Source: an uncultured Muribaculaceae bacterium (GTDB lineage Bacteria; Bacteroidota; Bacteroidia; Bacteroidales; Muribaculaceae). From it: DNA of 36,393 bases. The position numbers and the translations under genes are program-made. Of this stretch, positions 24,506-33,447 are shown in pieces (within the stretch, counting starts at the first letter, position 1; each line of letters opens with the position of its first letter). The stretch is from contig CAJUHM010000024.1 in assembly GCA_910586475.1 (NCBI GenBank), positions 1 to 36,393 of the forward strand. Reading direction: 5' to 3'. The notes under the pieces were generated by a model, which searched no databases, was not told where the DNA came from, and saw only the letters and a list, made by a program, of their open reading frames with translations.

Positions 24506-25984
24506 ATGTCATTTATTGCAGAAAAAGTAAAGATGGACGGTCTGACCTTCGATGACGTCCTTCTGATCCCGGCTTACTCCGAAGTTCTCCCGCGCGAAGT
24601 AAACCTCACGACTAAATTCTCCCGTAACATCACACTCAACGTTCCGCTCGTATCGGCCGCTATGGACACCGTCACCGAAGCGGCACTTGCCATCGCGATA
24701 GCCCGCGAAGGCGGTATCGGTGTGATCCATAAAAACATGACTATCGAGGAACAGGCGCGCCAGGTCCACGCCGTCAAACGCGCTGAAAACGGCATGATCT
24801 ACGATCCTGTCACAATCAAACGCGGATCGACCGTCCGCGACGCCTTGAAAATGATGGAAGAATATCACATCGGAGGCATTCCGGTTGTTGACGACGACCG
24901 CCGTCTCGTCGGAATCGTGACAAACCGCGACCTGCGCTTCGAACGCGACCTCAACCGCGCCATTGACGAAGTCATGACAAAGGAAGATCTCGTCACAACA
25001 ACCCAGAGCACCGACCTCGAAGAAGCAGCAGACATTCTGCAGCGCCACAAAATCGAGAAACTCCCCGTTGTCGACAGCGACGGACGTCTCGTCGGGCTCG
25101 TGACCTACAAGGATATCACCAAGGCCAAAGACAAACCCCACGCATGCAAAGACAGCCGCGGACGTCTCCGCGTCGCAGCAGGTGTCGGCGTGACAGGTGA
25201 TTCGATGGAACGCGTCAAAGCGCTTGTCGAAGCCGGAGTCGACGCCATCGTAATCGACACCGCCCACGGCCACAGCAAAGGAGTTATCTCTGTCCTCAAA
25301 GCCGTTAAAGAACAGTACCCCCAGATCGACGTTGTTGTCGGAAACATCGCAACCGGCGACGCCGCACGCTATCTCGTTGAGAACGGCGCCGACGGAGTAA
25401 AAGTCGGCATCGGCCCCGGCTCGATCTGCACGACCCGTGTGATCGCCGGCGTAGGCGTGCCGCAGCTCTCGGCTGTCTACGACGTCGCCAAAGCCCTCAG
25501 CGGAACAGGCGTCCCCCTGATCGCCGACGGAGGCATCCGTTACTCGGGCGACATCGTCAAAGCCCTCGCTGCCGGTGCCTACTGCGTGATGCTCGGCGGA
25601 ATGCTTGCCGGAGTCGAGGAATCTCCCGGCGACACTATTATCTACAACGGACGTAAATACAAAGCCTACCGCGGAATGGGATCGCTCGAAGCAATGGAAA
25701 AAGGCTCGAAAGACCGCTATTTTCAGGCGGCCGAAACCGACGTAAAGAAGCTCGTTCCGGAAGGAATCGCTGCGCGTGTGCCCTACAAAGGCAGTCTCTA
25801 TGAAGTTGTCTATCAGATGCTGGGCGGTCTGCGTGCCGGTATGGGCTATTGCGGAGCTCCCACTATCGAACGCCTCCACGACGCCAAATTCACCCGCATC
25901 ACCAATGCCGGCGTTGCCGAAAGCCATCCCCACGACGTGGCGATCACCGCTGAGGCTCCCAACTACAGCGCCTCTCACCAGTAA
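24506..25984 (+). CDS. guaB: IMP dehydrogenase
   Basis: Rate-limiting step of guanine nucleotide synthesis: NAD-dependent oxidation of IMP to XMP. 492 residues, the full-length form. The catalytic barrel starts LTFDDVLLIPAYSEVLP. Two CBS domains are inserted at about residues 100-205 (GGIPVVDDDRRLVGIVTNRDLRF and KLPVVDSDGRLVGLVTYKDI). The catalytic loop GIGPGSICTTRVIAGVGVPQ has nucleophile Cys308. The mobile flap is marked by GMGSLEAMEKGSKDRYFQ. CBS domains in the family bind adenine and guanine nucleotides for allosteric control. It has its own -7 box and a following terminator, so it is probably separate from the envelope genes downstream. Confidence 0.97.
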   Translation: MSFIAEKVKMDGLTFDDVLLIPAYSEVLPREVNLTTKFSRNITLNVPLVSAAMDTVTEAALAIAIAREGGIGVIHKNMTIEEQARQVHAVKRAENGMIYDPVTIKRGSTVRDALKMMEEYHIGGIPVVDDDRRLVGIVTNRDLRFERDLNRAIDEVMTKEDLVTTTQSTDLEEAADILQRHKIEKLPVVDSDGRLVGLVTYKDITKAKDKPHACKDSRGRLRVAAGVGVTGDSMERVKALVEAGVDAIVIDTAHGHSKGVISVLKAVKEQYPQIDVVVGNIATGDAARYLVENGADGVKVGIGPGSICTTRVIAGVGVPQLSAVYDVAKALSGTGVPLIADGGIRYSGDIVKALAAGAYCVMLGGMLAGVEESPGDTIIYNGRKYKAYRGMGSLEAMEKGSKDRYFQAAETDVKKLVPEGIAARVPYKGSLYEVVYQMLGGLRAGMGYCGAPTIERLHDAKFTRITNAGVAESHPHDVAITAEAPNYSASHQ

Positions 25985-26006
25985 GAAAAAGACCAACCAC
26001 ATAAAG

Positions 26007-26036
26007 CGGTCCGGACCACAAAAAGGTTCCGGACCG
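26007..26036 (+). terminator. Terminator of guaB
   Basis: CGGTCCGGA (26007-26015) pairs with TCCGGACCG (26028-26036), followed by a short T-rich stretch (TTTCATTTC), 22 bp past the guaB stop. Confidence 0.7.
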
Positions 26037-26084
26037 TTTCATTTCGCCCCCTCCTCCTATAGAAACCCCAGAATAAGAGAGTTT

Positions 26085-26105
26085 CGGAAGAATGATTTTC
26101 TTCCG
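26085..26105. promoter_or_regulatory. CGGAAGAA inverted repeat
   Basis: CGGAAGAA-TGATT-TTCTTCCG, a perfect 8-bp stem, 186 bp before the isomerase start. Could be an operator or a second terminator. No T-tract follows. Confidence 0.4.
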
Positions 26106-26290
26106 ATAAAATAAAACTCCATATCGTTTCGTTAAAAGAAGAGAGTTACTTAGTTTCTTCAAGTTTAGAGGTTGGTCAACAACAAATGTGAAAACCGAAA
26201 TCCTCCTCAAGAGAATGGATGCGAAAAAGCTAATTCAACCTCTGAATGAGACTTGTAAAATTTGTTATTAAACAACCTCGAATATTTACG

Positions 26291-28234
26291 ATGAAAAAAT
26301 CATCCATAGCCCTGACTCTTTCCGCTCTGACACTGGCCACAGCCTCGTTTGCCGCCAAACAGACAAAAAAAGATCCGGTAGTCATGACAGTCGGACCGCA
26401 GAAAGTCCAACTGAGCGAGTTTGAATACCTCTATAAGAAAAACAATGACCAGCAGGCGTCCAAAACTTCGCTCGACGACTACATCGAAATGTTTGTCAAC
26501 TACAAGCTGAAAGTCCAGGCAGCCAAAGATGCCGGACTCGACACTACGGCATCCTATGTAAGCGACATGGAAAAATACACCGCCGAGCTGGCCGCACCCT
26601 ACATGAGATCCGCCATCGTCGACGACTCGCTCGTCAACGTCGCCTACAAACACATGAAGGAAATGGTGCTCGTCGACCACATCCTGCTCTCCCCACTCGA
26701 AAAAAACAGAACGCGCGCCGCCCAGCGCGCCCTTGCCGACAGCATCCGTGACGCGCTGCTTGACGGAGCCGATTTCGCGAAACTCGCCGAAAAATATTCT
26801 GTCGACCGCATGACCGCCGCCCGCGGAGGTGACATGGGATATATCGTCGGAGGTGTATGGCCTTATGTTTTCGAAGACCTCGCATTCAACACTCCCGTCG
26901 GCGAGATCTCAAAAATCGGAGAATCGACCTATGGATTCCATATCGTCAGAGTCAAAGACCGCAAACCCAACCCCGGATCGATAAAGACCCGCCACATACT
27001 CAAGAGCGTCGACAACCAGTCAGATCTGAACCGCGACACGCAGAAAAACGCGATCGATTCAATCCTCAAGCTCGCCCGCACAGGATCAGACTTCAGGACA
27101 CTCGCTTCGGAAAACTCCGACGACCCCAGCGGACGCAAGACAGGCGGCGACCTACCATGGTTCACAACGGGTCAGATGGTCTCCGAATTCAACGACGCAG
27201 CCTTTCAACTCCAGCCCGGTCAGATCTCCGATCCGGTCCTGACACGGTTCGGATGGCACATCATCCTCTGCGAAGACCGCAAAAACATCGAACCGCTCGA
27301 CTCAATCCGCGCTGCAATCGCCGACCGTATCCGCTCCGACGAACGCTCATCAATGTCAGTCCAGCGCACAATCAATGACTGGAAAGCGAAAGCCGGTCTG
27401 AAAACCAACAAAAACGCCATCAGCGAAGGACTCGCCATCATTAACGACGCCGGCTCACTCTCGGCCGAAGCGATCGAACGGATGAAAGCATCAGCGACGC
27501 CCGCATTCCGTCTCGGAAAAGATGAAATCAGTCTCGGAAACATCGCTGAATCCCTGAGTCCAGATACGGAGATCACAGGCAAGGCAGCCGAATCCGCACT
27601 GAGGTTTGCGGTTGAAAACAAAATCAACGAACTCGCAACGCAGCAATACATAGCATCCCTGCCTCAGTTGCAGCCCGCCTACCGGAACCTGCTCAACGAG
27701 TATCGCGACGGAATGCTACTCTACGAAATCAGCAACCGGGAAGCATGGGACCGTGCGAACGCCGACTCGACAGGCCTCCAGAAATTCTACGAAGCCCACA
27801 TCGGCGATTACACATGGGATCGCCCCCACTACAAAGGCTATGTCATCGCTGCAACCACCGATTCGCTCGCCGACGTAGCCCTCAGCTACTTCAAATCCTC
27901 CGGACTTCCGATCGAACAGCTCACCAACCCACGCAATGTCAGAAAACGCTTCGGAACTGACGTCAAAGTCGAACGCATACTTGCCGGAAAAGGCGACAAC
28001 CCCGTAATCGACAACCTTGCCTTCGGCGCCCCGGCCAAAGAAATTAAAAACCGTTGGAAATTCCACCGTCTTTTTGAAGGCCGCGTCATTGACGCCCCGG
28101 AAGACGCCCGCGACGTCAAAGGCCAGGTCAGCCTCGGCTTCCAGCAGCAACTGGAATCCGAATGGCTCGAACGCCTCCGCAAAACCTACCGGATCAAAAT
28201 CGACCGGAAAGCCATACGCAAGGCCCTCGAGTAG
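26291..28234 (+). CDS. Periplasmic peptidyl-prolyl isomerase with two parvulin domains
   Basis: Probable periplasmic folding factor for outer-membrane proteins, SurA/PpiD-like. 647 residues. Signal peptide at about residues 1-22 (MKKSSIALTLSALTLATASFA|AK). The N-terminal helical chaperone region includes KDPVVMTVGPQKVQLSEFEYLYKKNN and a helix-rich segment to about residue 120. Two parvulin (PpiC) domains follow: the first around VDHILLSPLEK...GGDMGYIVGG...YGFHIVRVKDR, the second around TRHILKS...GGDLPWFTTGQM...FGWHIILCEDRK. A 300-residue C-terminal region has no motif I recognise. A longer frame opens at 26246, but the signal peptide sets the ATG at 26291. It is the first of a three-gene envelope set. 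Confidence 0.88.
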   Translation: MKKSSIALTLSALTLATASFAAKQTKKDPVVMTVGPQKVQLSEFEYLYKKNNDQQASKTSLDDYIEMFVNYKLKVQAAKDAGLDTTASYVSDMEKYTAELAAPYMRSAIVDDSLVNVAYKHMKEMVLVDHILLSPLEKNRTRAAQRALADSIRDALLDGADFAKLAEKYSVDRMTAARGGDMGYIVGGVWPYVFEDLAFNTPVGEISKIGESTYGFHIVRVKDRKPNPGSIKTRHILKSVDNQSDLNRDTQKNAIDSILKLARTGSDFRTLASENSDDPSGRKTGGDLPWFTTGQMVSEFNDAAFQLQPGQISDPVLTRFGWHIILCEDRKNIEPLDSIRAAIADRIRSDERSSMSVQRTINDWKAKAGLKTNKNAISEGLAIINDAGSLSAEAIERMKASATPAFRLGKDEISLGNIAESLSPDTEITGKAAESALRFAVENKINELATQQYIASLPQLQPAYRNLLNEYRDGMLLYEISNREAWDRANADSTGLQKFYEAHIGDYTWDRPHYKGYVIAATTDSLADVALSYFKSSGLPIEQLTNPRNVRKRFGTDVKVERILAGKGDNPVIDNLAFGAPAKEIKNRWKFHRLFEGRVIDAPEDARDVKGQVSLGFQQQLESEWLERLRKTYRIKIDRKAIRKALE

Positions 28235-28259
28235 CCCCCGCTACGATTATAAAAAAACA

Positions 28260-28298
28260 GAGCGGTGTGTCAGATTACAGCTATCCGACACACCGCTC
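28260..28298. terminator. Hairpin after the first isomerase
   Basis: GAGCGGTGTGTC (28260-28271) pairs with GACACACCGCTC (28287-28298), a 12-bp stem with a 15-nt loop, 26 bp past the stop. The longer T-tract is on the minus-strand side (seven A at 28250-28257), though no minus gene needs it. Confidence 0.65.
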
Positions 28299-28354
28299 CG
28301 GCTATTTCTCAGAACCAGGCGAAATGCACTGAAAAATCCACTCAATCAAGCTTA

Positions 28355-28379
28355 CAACTAAATTTAAACAGTTTCTTAG
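28355..28379 (+). repeat. Recurrent AACTAAATTTAAACA motif, copy 4
   Basis: CAACTAAATTTAAACAG and following bases match copy 1 (4136-4160, minus) at 23 of 25 positions and share cores with copies 2 and 3. It faces the second isomerase gene. Confidence 0.65.
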
Positions 28380-28422
28380 CCTATTTTAGCATTTTCAAAC
28401 GTCCAAAGTCATTAAAAATTAC

Positions 28423-28430
28423 TAATTTTG
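28423..28430 (+). promoter_or_regulatory. -7 box of the second isomerase
   Basis: TAATTTTG matches TAnnTTTG. It overlaps the in-frame TTG at 28428, which argues against that codon being the start. Confidence 0.6.
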
Positions 28431-28466
28431 GCGAATAAAACCGTAACAACGAAAATTCTTCAAAGA

Positions 28467-29879
28467 GTGAAAATCAACAAATACATCATTGCAGTCCTCT
28501 TTTCCGCTGTAGCTCTCTGTCTTAATGCCCAGAACAACGTTGCTGAAGAAGTAGCGTGGGTGGTCGGAGACCAGCCGATCTGGAAATCCGAAATCGAAGA
28601 ACAATACAACAACCTCCAGTACGAAAAAGTCTCTCTGCCAGGCGACCCCTACTGCATCATCCCCGAGCAGATGGCAATCGAAAAACTCTATCTCCATCAG
28701 GCAGAGATTGACACAGTCGAAGTCCCTAACTCGAGCGTCGTTGCCGAAGTCGACGCCCGACTCAACTTCTACATCACCCAGCTTGGCTCAAAAGAAAAAA
28801 TGGAGCAGTACTTCCGCAAATCGATGCCCGAGATGCGCGAATCGATGATGGACATGGTCCGTAACTCCTACAAAGTCCGTCAGGTGCAGAACGACCTCAC
28901 TAAAAACGTAAAGGCAACCCCCTCCGACGTGCGACGTTACTTCGACAAACTGCCCGCCGACTCAGTGCCATTCGTGCCGACACAGGTCGAAGTCCAGATC
29001 CTGACACTGAACCCCGTCATTCCCCGTCAGGAAATCGAGGATGTCAAAGCCCGCCTGCGCGACATGGCAGAAAAAGTCAATAAAGGCGAAAGCCAGTTCT
29101 CTTCGCTCGCAATTCTCTACTCCGAAGACAAGGAAAGCGCCGTCCGCGGAGGTGAGATCGGATTTCTCGGCCGTGCGCAGCTCGACCCCGAATACGCGGC
29201 CGTCGCGTTCAACCTCAACGACCCCAAGAGAGTCTCAAAAATTATTGAAAGCCAGTATGGCTACCACATTATCCAGCTGATCGAGAAACGTGGCGACCGA
29301 ATCAACACACGCCACATCCTTCTACGTCCGAAAGTCTCCGACAACGACCTCATGCAGGCCATCTCGCGTCTCGACTCAATACGCACCGACATGACCCAGA
29401 ACAACAAGTTCACCTTCGAAGAAGCGACAATGTTCGTATCGCAGGACAAAGACACTCGCAACAACCGCGGCGTAATGGTCAATCAGGAAACCGGAACCCC
29501 TCGCTTCGAAATGTCGCAGCTCCCGCAGGAAGTGGCGAAAGTGATCGACAGAATGCAGCCCGGAGATATCTCCGAGCCATTCATCATGATCGATCCGAAG
29601 CTCAACCGCGAAGTGGTTGCAATCGTGAAACTGACCGACCGCATCGCGGCCCACAAAGCCAACATCGCCGAAGACTATCAGACTATCAAAGACATGTATG
29701 AAGCCGCCCGCAAGGAAGAAATCCTCAACGACTGGCTCAAGCAGAAAATCAAAGACACATATGTCCGCATCGAGGACGGCTGGCGCAACTGCGAATTCCA
29801 GCATAAAGGATGGATCAAAGACAGCTCGAGCCCAGCTCCGGCCCGCAAACCGGTCGAACCCTCCGAACAGGCTGAATAA
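28467..29879 (+). CDS. SurA-like periplasmic peptidyl-prolyl isomerase
   Basis: Likely chaperone for outer-membrane proteins. 470 residues from a GTG start at 28467, giving the signal peptide VKINKYIIAVLFSAVALCLNA|QNN (first residue read as Met). The N-terminal chaperone region (AEEVAWVVGDQPIWKSEIEEQYNN) resembles SurA's 'VNDGVVLESDV' entry. A parvulin domain spans roughly VQILTLNPVIPR...GGEIGFLGRAQLDPEYAAVAF...YGYHIIQLIEKRG. A second, weaker parvulin-like domain follows (INTRHILLRPKVS...EPFIMIDPK...VAIVKLTD). The longest frame begins at a TTG inside the -7 box and is rejected. The OstA-like gene follows after 59 bp, which fits an outer-membrane assembly role. Confidence 0.88.
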   Translation: MKINKYIIAVLFSAVALCLNAQNNVAEEVAWVVGDQPIWKSEIEEQYNNLQYEKVSLPGDPYCIIPEQMAIEKLYLHQAEIDTVEVPNSSVVAEVDARLNFYITQLGSKEKMEQYFRKSMPEMRESMMDMVRNSYKVRQVQNDLTKNVKATPSDVRRYFDKLPADSVPFVPTQVEVQILTLNPVIPRQEIEDVKARLRDMAEKVNKGESQFSSLAILYSEDKESAVRGGEIGFLGRAQLDPEYAAVAFNLNDPKRVSKIIESQYGYHIIQLIEKRGDRINTRHILLRPKVSDNDLMQAISRLDSIRTDMTQNNKFTFEEATMFVSQDKDTRNNRGVMVNQETGTPRFEMSQLPQEVAKVIDRMQPGDISEPFIMIDPKLNREVVAIVKLTDRIAAHKANIAEDYQTIKDMYEAARKEEILNDWLKQKIKDTYVRIEDGWRNCEFQHKGWIKDSSSPAPARKPVEPSEQAE

Positions 29880-29938
29880 ACAAGGAATACGTTTCCGCCC
29901 CCTCCACGCTCACTGATACATTCTCCGGCCGACTTCAT

Positions 29939-31939
29939 ATGACAATCCAACAATTGAAATCGGAACTACGACAGCTCCGGGCGTCCATTATCGCAATGGG
30001 CGTCATCGGTCTGTTGCTCGCTCCGCTCCTGATCTTCGCCCAGCAACAGAAAACGCCATCAGCTTCAAAACGCAAGATTCCGGTGCCCCACGCACCGTTG
30101 CGACCGATGCTTCCGTCGCTCGACAGATCGCAGCCCGACAAAGTATTTCTCGAATATGCCGATCGTCTCTACTACGACGAAATCCCCGGCTTGCCGAAAG
30201 AGGAACAGCCACAGATTCTTGTCGGGAACGTGAAGTTGCGCAAAGGCGGAATGTGGATGTATTGCGACAGCGCCTATTTCTTTGAACGCACAAGCTCGTT
30301 CGACGCCTTCGGAAACGTAAGGATGGACCAGGGCGACACACTCCACGTCTACGCCGACGAGCTGAACTACAACGGGCCCGAACAGCTGGCAATCCTTTTC
30401 GCTGACCCCGGAAAGAAAGTGAAGCTCATCAACCGCGACGTGACGCTCGAGACCGACATCTTCAACTACGATCTCGCAACCGACCTCGGCTACTACAACA
30501 TCGGCGGAAAACTGACCGACCGCCAAAACGTCCTAACCTCTGTCGAGGGACAGTATCAGCCCCGCACCAAACAGGCCTACTTCAACTACGACGTCCATCT
30601 TGAAAGCCAGCAGAAAAACGACAAGCTGACAATCAACACCGAAGCCCTGTACTATAACACGGCAACCCACATCGCCGAGCTCAACAGTCCGAGTGAGATC
30701 ATCAACTCCGACGGAACGATCTACACCTCGCGAGGGATCTACAACACCGACAACGGACTTGCCGACCTCTTCAGCCGCTCAAGAGTCAGAACCAACAAAG
30801 GCAACATCCTGATGGGCGACACTCTGTTCTATGACCGGAATAAACAATACGGCGAAGCTTTCGGCAACATGATCATGATCGATTCAGCCCGACAAAGCAG
30901 CATTCTCGGAAACTACGGATTCTATGACGAAGTCCGCGACAGCGCATTCGTCACCGGACGAGCGCTCGCTAAAGAATACTCCAAAGGCGACACCCTCTAC
31001 CTCCACGGCGACACGATTCTTACATATCTCGACCTCGTCGATTCTACTCGCGTGACAAACGCCTTCCACAACGTCAGGATTTTCCGCTTCGACATCCAGG
31101 CCATATGCGACTCCCTGTCGCTGACCGAGAGAGACTCGATAATGCACCTCTACAGACACCCCGTGGCATGGACCGACAACCGACAGATTTTCGGCAATAT
31201 AATCAACATCCACATGGCCGACTCCACCGTCGACTGGGCACGACTCCCCCAGACCGGATTCATGGCCGAACACATCGCCGAAGACTGCTACAACCAGATC
31301 TCCGGCAACGACATGACCGCCTGGTTCAACGACTCGACAATAACCCGGCTATATGTCGAAGGCAACGTCATGCTTAACGTATTCCCGATGGAAAGCGACT
31401 CGACCTACAACAAGTTCGCCTACGTCGAAAGCAGCTACATGGACGCATACTTCAGCAAAAACGAAATCGAGAAAATAACCTTCTGGCCCGAGACAACATC
31501 GAAAATAACTCCTCTATATCTGGCAAAACGCAACTCCTACTTCCTGCCCAAATTCGGATGGTATGAAGACCTCAGGCCCCGCACCCCGGGCGACGTATTC
31601 GTCATTCCGCCTGAAATGGTCGAGCTCTTCCGCTCAGCCGAACCGATCAAGCCCGAAGAGCTGAGCATATCCCGCCAGACAACCGAACCGAATCCCAAAG
31701 CCCCGGCCGCGCCTGAAATCCACTCCGACTCAATCACTGACTCGATCCCCGCGCCGTCTCTGCCTCAGAGAATCGACCTCGACAACGTCATATCCGGCTC
31801 CAGGCATCCGGCCGACGCGCCGATCCCCCTCCCGTCAGACAAAGACGCGCCCGAACAGCCAAAAGCTCCCGTCAAAGCTCCGGACCCCGCACCGCTCCCA
31901 GCTCCGGAGGAAGAAAACCTTGGCGCACCCCTTGACTGA
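29939..31939 (+). CDS. OstA-like (LptA/LptD N-terminal-like) protein
   Basis: Probable lipopolysaccharide-transport component. OstA/LptA-type beta-jellyroll repeats bridge the periplasm. 666 residues. A long n-region precedes the hydrophobic signal IIAMGVIGLLLAPLLIFAQ. If the Met at residue 20 (29996) is the start, the signal would be shorter, so the start is uncertain. Repeats typical of OstA domains are seen from about residue 65: LVGNVKLRKGGMWMYCDSAYFF, FGNVRMDQGDTLHVYADELNYNG, VTLETDIFNYDLATDLGYYNIGG, TINTEALYYNTATH. The last 100 residues are rich in Pro, Ala and Asp and probably disordered. There is no LptD barrel in this protein. It is third after two periplasmic isomerases, all same strand. 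Confidence 0.85.
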   Translation: MTIQQLKSELRQLRASIIAMGVIGLLLAPLLIFAQQQKTPSASKRKIPVPHAPLRPMLPSLDRSQPDKVFLEYADRLYYDEIPGLPKEEQPQILVGNVKLRKGGMWMYCDSAYFFERTSSFDAFGNVRMDQGDTLHVYADELNYNGPEQLAILFADPGKKVKLINRDVTLETDIFNYDLATDLGYYNIGGKLTDRQNVLTSVEGQYQPRTKQAYFNYDVHLESQQKNDKLTINTEALYYNTATHIAELNSPSEIINSDGTIYTSRGIYNTDNGLADLFSRSRVRTNKGNILMGDTLFYDRNKQYGEAFGNMIMIDSARQSSILGNYGFYDEVRDSAFVTGRALAKEYSKGDTLYLHGDTILTYLDLVDSTRVTNAFHNVRIFRFDIQAICDSLSLTERDSIMHLYRHPVAWTDNRQIFGNIINIHMADSTVDWARLPQTGFMAEHIAEDCYNQISGNDMTAWFNDSTITRLYVEGNVMLNVFPMESDSTYNKFAYVESSYMDAYFSKNEIEKITFWPETTSKITPLYLAKRNSYFLPKFGWYEDLRPRTPGDVFVIPPEMVELFRSAEPIKPEELSISRQTTEPNPKAPAAPEIHSDSITDSIPAPSLPQRIDLDNVISGSRHPADAPIPLPSDKDAPEQPKAPVKAPDPAPLPAPEEENLGAPLD

Positions 31940-31987
31940 TCGCGCGCCCTCCCGTCCGGAAGAAGAAAGGATTTTTGAGAAAATCTT

Positions 31988-32019
31988 TTTGCGCATGACG
32001 ATGATTTTCTCTAACTTTG
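31988..32019 (+). promoter_or_regulatory. Promoter of the PD40-cstA operon
   Basis: TTTG (31988-31991), a 20-nt spacer, and TAACTTTG (32012-32019): an exact match to the Bacteroidota consensus. The leader to the ATG at 32077 is about 50 nt. Confidence 0.8.
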
Positions 32020-32076
32020 CTATTTGGAGTATGCTTCGATTTAAATGACAACCACTTAACCGAATCTGTCTGTCAA

Positions 32077-33435
32077 ATGAAACCGCATAAGACGCTTCTG
32101 ACCATTTCAACCCTTCTGCTGCCTGCCATCTTCGGACATGCAGCCGAAAACGCCGACTCGCTTTCAGCCCTCGCCGACAAGACTCCGGCAAATGCAGCCC
32201 TCAATTTCAAAGCCGGCCGCGCTCTATATGAAGCCGGACAGAACCGAAAAGCAGTCACCTACCTCAACCGTGGAGGCAACGACGCAAACCCATGGATCGC
32301 CTTGATCGAACTTGAAAAATATAATTTCGACGGCGCCACGGCACGTGCCGAAAAATATCTCGCATCAAAACATAACGCCAACGGTCCGGAACACTCTCTT
32401 GCCGAAGAGGTCATCGACAGAGCCGAAATCGGCCGGACGATGCTCGACCGCGTAGAAAAAGTCATTGTCATCGACTCAATGACCGTCGACAAAGATTCAT
32501 TCTTCCGAGCCTATTCGATCTCGCCGACTACAGGAGCCATAGCATCTCCCGCCGCGCTCCCGCGCAACATGAAGACCGGCGAACAGACAACTGTCTATGT
32601 CTCCGAAAACGGCGAACGAATGCTCTGGGGACAGCCCGACAGCAACGGAAACATCCACATCGTCGAGACAAACCATCTCGCCGACGGTTCATGGGAACAG
32701 CCCACTCCGATCGGCGACGATCTCTGCCTCGGAGCCAATGCAAGCTACCCCTTCCTCCTTGCCGACGGAATGACGCTCTACTATGCCAGCGACGGCGAAG
32801 GCTCACTCGGGGGCTACGACATCTACGTAACCCGCAATGACGGCGACCGTTATCTCAACCCGCAGAACATCGGAATGCCCTACAACTCTCCGATGGACGA
32901 CTATCTGCTCGCCATCGACGACGCGACAGGAGTCGGATGGTGGACGACCGACCGCAACCTGATTCCAGGAAAACTGACCGTCTACATTTTCATCCCGCAG
33001 GAACTACGCGACAACTACCCCGTCGACGGGACTCCGGATCTGACCGACCGCGCAAGGATCAGCTCTATCGCAAAAACACGCCGACCCGGCGAAGACTATT
33101 CAAAATACCTTCAGGCAATCAAAAACATAGCCGCAGAATCCGGGCAGCAATCGTCCGACGGCCAAATCATGTTCGCGCTTCCCGACGGACGAGTTATAAC
33201 CCGGATCGCTGACTTCACCCAGCCTGAAGCCGCCGAACTGATGCGCGAATACCTCTCGGCCTACGACGAATTCTCCGACCGCAACACACGGCTTCTCTCA
33301 CTCCGCCAGAAATATGGCCAGGGCGAAACATCTCTCGCCAGCGAAATCCTCAGCGAGGAAACCGAACTCGAACATCTGCGCAACGACCTTAAGCGTCTTG
33401 CCAACGAAGTCGTTTCGGCCGAAACCGGAATGTAA
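32077..33435 (+). CDS. Exported TPR/PD40-propeller-like protein
   Basis: 452 residues. Signal peptide at about residues 1-22 (ending FGHAA|EN). The N-terminal region looks like TPR-type helices (ANAALNFKAGRALYEAGQNRKAVTYL). The middle has WD40-like PD40 strands: TTVYVSENGERMLWGQPDSNGNIHIVE, YPFLLADGMTLYYASDGEGSLGGYDIYVTRND and the NPQNIGMPYNSPMDDYLLAIDD segment. This pattern occurs in many Bacteroidota OmpA-linked or envelope-sensing proteins. There is no OmpA domain here. The C-terminus is a coiled helix (SEETELEHLRNDLKRLANEVV). The frame opens at a TTG (32017) inside the promoter, so ATG 32077 is chosen. cstA starts 12 bp downstream. The exact role is unknown. Confidence 0.8.
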   Translation: MKPHKTLLTISTLLLPAIFGHAAENADSLSALADKTPANAALNFKAGRALYEAGQNRKAVTYLNRGGNDANPWIALIELEKYNFDGATARAEKYLASKHNANGPEHSLAEEVIDRAEIGRTMLDRVEKVIVIDSMTVDKDSFFRAYSISPTTGAIASPAALPRNMKTGEQTTVYVSENGERMLWGQPDSNGNIHIVETNHLADGSWEQPTPIGDDLCLGANASYPFLLADGMTLYYASDGEGSLGGYDIYVTRNDGDRYLNPQNIGMPYNSPMDDYLLAIDDATGVGWWTTDRNLIPGKLTVYIFIPQELRDNYPVDGTPDLTDRARISSIAKTRRPGEDYSKYLQAIKNIAAESGQQSSDGQIMFALPDGRVITRIADFTQPEAAELMREYLSAYDEFSDRNTRLLSLRQKYGQGETSLASEILSEETELEHLRNDLKRLANEVVSAETGM

Positions 33436-33447
33436 TTCAGACAGAAA

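Larger units (their letters stand above)
25985..26290. promoter_or_regulatory. Gap between guaB and the first isomerase
   Basis: 306 bp without a gene. It contains the guaB terminator (26007-26036), a perfect 8-bp hairpin (26085-26105), and a near-consensus -7, TAAAATTTG (about 26255-26263, one extra spacer base), ahead of the ATG at 26291. Confidence 0.5.
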
